DNA of 64,000 nt from Sorghum bicolor. Its lineage: Eukaryota > Streptophyta > Magnoliopsida > Poales > Poaceae. Location of the stretch: NCBI RefSeq assembly GCF_000003195.3, contig NC_012870.2, positions 17,414,501 through 17,478,500 of the forward strand. Direction: 5' to 3'. The first letter of the stretch is position 1, and every line of letters begins with the position of its first letter. The translations under genes were made by a program, and so were the position numbers. Below, piece after piece: positions 62,701 to 64,000 of the stretch. The notes beneath the pieces were generated by a model that saw only the letters and a program-made list of their open reading frames with translations, searched no databases and was not told the DNA's origin.

Positions 62701-64000
62701 GCTGATACGACTTTATTCCGCTGTCAGAGGTCGTGCCGGACTAATAATTGGGTGTTTGCATCAAAGCGTTCAAACCCTAGTTCTGAACGCACATATTCGC
62801 CCTCGGTGACAACTCAAGCCCATGCTGCTCGCTGACCGAGTATAATACCAACCCATACCCTGCTACCAGTTGACATAAGAAAATACTAGTCCGTATATTC
62901 TTGGTCAAAGAATTATATCCTTTTCTCTCTTATTCTCTTTCCTAATTGCAGTGCAAAATGCATGAAAGAACCAACATGTAGCCAACATAAATTGTTCTCA
63001 GTTGTGTATGTAATGATAAATTCATTAAATTGCTCACACTAAAAAAAATTGGCCAACCTAAGGGAATTATGTGATTTTTTCACTAAGAAGAAGCACAAAA
63101 GAAATTCAGGCCTTGTTTAGTTCCAAAAAATTTTGGGAAATCGATACTGTAGCACTTTCGTTTGTATTTGATAAATATTATCTAATCAGGGACTAACGAC
63201 TCAAAAGATTTGTCTCATCAATTCCGACCAAACTGTGCAATTAATTTTTATTTTCGTCTATATTTAATACTCCATGCATGTGTCTAAAGATTTGATATGA
63301 CTTGAGAATCTGAAAAATTCTGTAAAATTTTTGGAAACTAAACAAGGCCTCAAATAGAACAAGGTGGTTACGTGCATTACCACATCCTCCATCAAATCAG
63401 TTTAGTTAGGCTCATTTTCCTGTAAATTGTCTATATTGGTAAAAATTTATAAACAGAAACAATTTTAAGCCCTAATAACGCAGGATAAGTGATTAGGCAT
63501 TAGGAGTACATACGTATGGTGTTTCGCACGGCACGACGACGAACCAGCCTGTGCAGAGCTTGACTTTTAACAAAACCGTTGAAAGGGACACATGTGCTCC
63601 CAGACTAGGCGCGCGTAGTGTATTTTTTTTATCTCTCTCTCTCTCTCTCTGAACTGGCACGCATTTATTATTGGCGCGGACTGTCACAGGCCTCCGTGCG
63701 CTTGGCCAACGCGACAACCCCGTAATCCTCCTCACACGGGAAGCGTCCGCCGTGACGGCCAGGACCAGGAGCCTCACGTCGCCGTGGTCGTGCCGGCGCT
63801 GCACAGGCACAGGCATCCATCGTCGACGGTCGCCGGGACGAAGCGGATCACGTGCCGTACTGGGCCGGTGGCGAGTCCCAGTCGGCGATGGCGCACCCGG
63901 ACCGCCGGGGGACATTGGCCCGCCATCTCTTTCGTGTTCCGGCCGGGCAGCCGCCCGACGCGACGAGCATCCGTCTGATAGGTTATTATGACATTTGTGA
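62701..64000. other. Intergenic to the window end
   Basis: It holds one miniature element (63,109-63,349) and a GC-rich tail (63,660-63,980) with frames of 140 (minus) and 106 (plus) codons that I do not recognise. The tail could be the start of a gene that continues outside the window. Confidence 0.3.
63109..63349. mobile_element. GGCCTTGTTTAGTT-family miniature element
   Basis: Complete, with target duplication TCA (63106-63108, 63350-63352), about 1 kb downstream of the kinase gene. Confidence 0.92.

Overview
The window is nuclear DNA from a grass, most likely Sorghum or a close Andropogoneae relative. I base this on four intron-containing plant genes, GC-rich first exons with an AT-rich intergenic background, and many grass-type miniature transposons. 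These are Stowaway elements starting CTCCCTCC and a roughly 240-bp family ending in GGCCTTGTTTAGTT. The species is inferred and was not checked against any database.

Layout. Positions 1-12.2 kb are intergenic and hold miniature elements, a diverged tandem array and a 2,965-bp CACTA transposon with a perfect 3-bp target-site duplication. A GT-2/GTL1-type trihelix transcription factor lies at 12.28-15.60 kb (+, 3 exons, 807 aa). Positions 15.6-41.5 kb are repeat-rich and include a complete solo LTR (22,872-26,820, target duplication GATTA), a 1.47-kb element with GC-rich internal sequence, a 0.95-kb foldback element and a miniature element nested in its own family. A TATA-binding protein gene is at 41.58-43.55 kb (-, 6 exons, 234 aa, divergent and N-terminally extended). 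Electron-transfer-flavoprotein:ubiquinone oxidoreductase is at 46.31-52.34 kb (-, 18 exons, 586 aa). Positions 52.6-60.7 kb are intergenic, with a dense cluster of the same miniature family, including a second nested pair. A receptor-like cytoplasmic kinase is at 60.94-62.11 kb (+, 2 exons, 352 aa) behind a clear TATA box. The last 1.9 kb contains one more miniature element and no recognisable gene.

The four genes do not form a pathway. They are independent eukaryotic transcription units: a DNA-binding regulator, a basal transcription factor, a mitochondrial FAD/Fe-S enzyme and a signalling kinase. All exon boundaries were worked out by hand from reading frame, GT/GC-AG sites and remembered family sequence, and every frame closes exactly. 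I found no convincing new multi-gene system. The most unusual items are the two self-nested miniature transposons, the divergent TBP, a GC-AG intron in the oxidoreductase gene and two transposons carrying GC-rich, possibly captured sequence. No tRNA, rRNA, CRISPR array or bacterial-type feature was seen.
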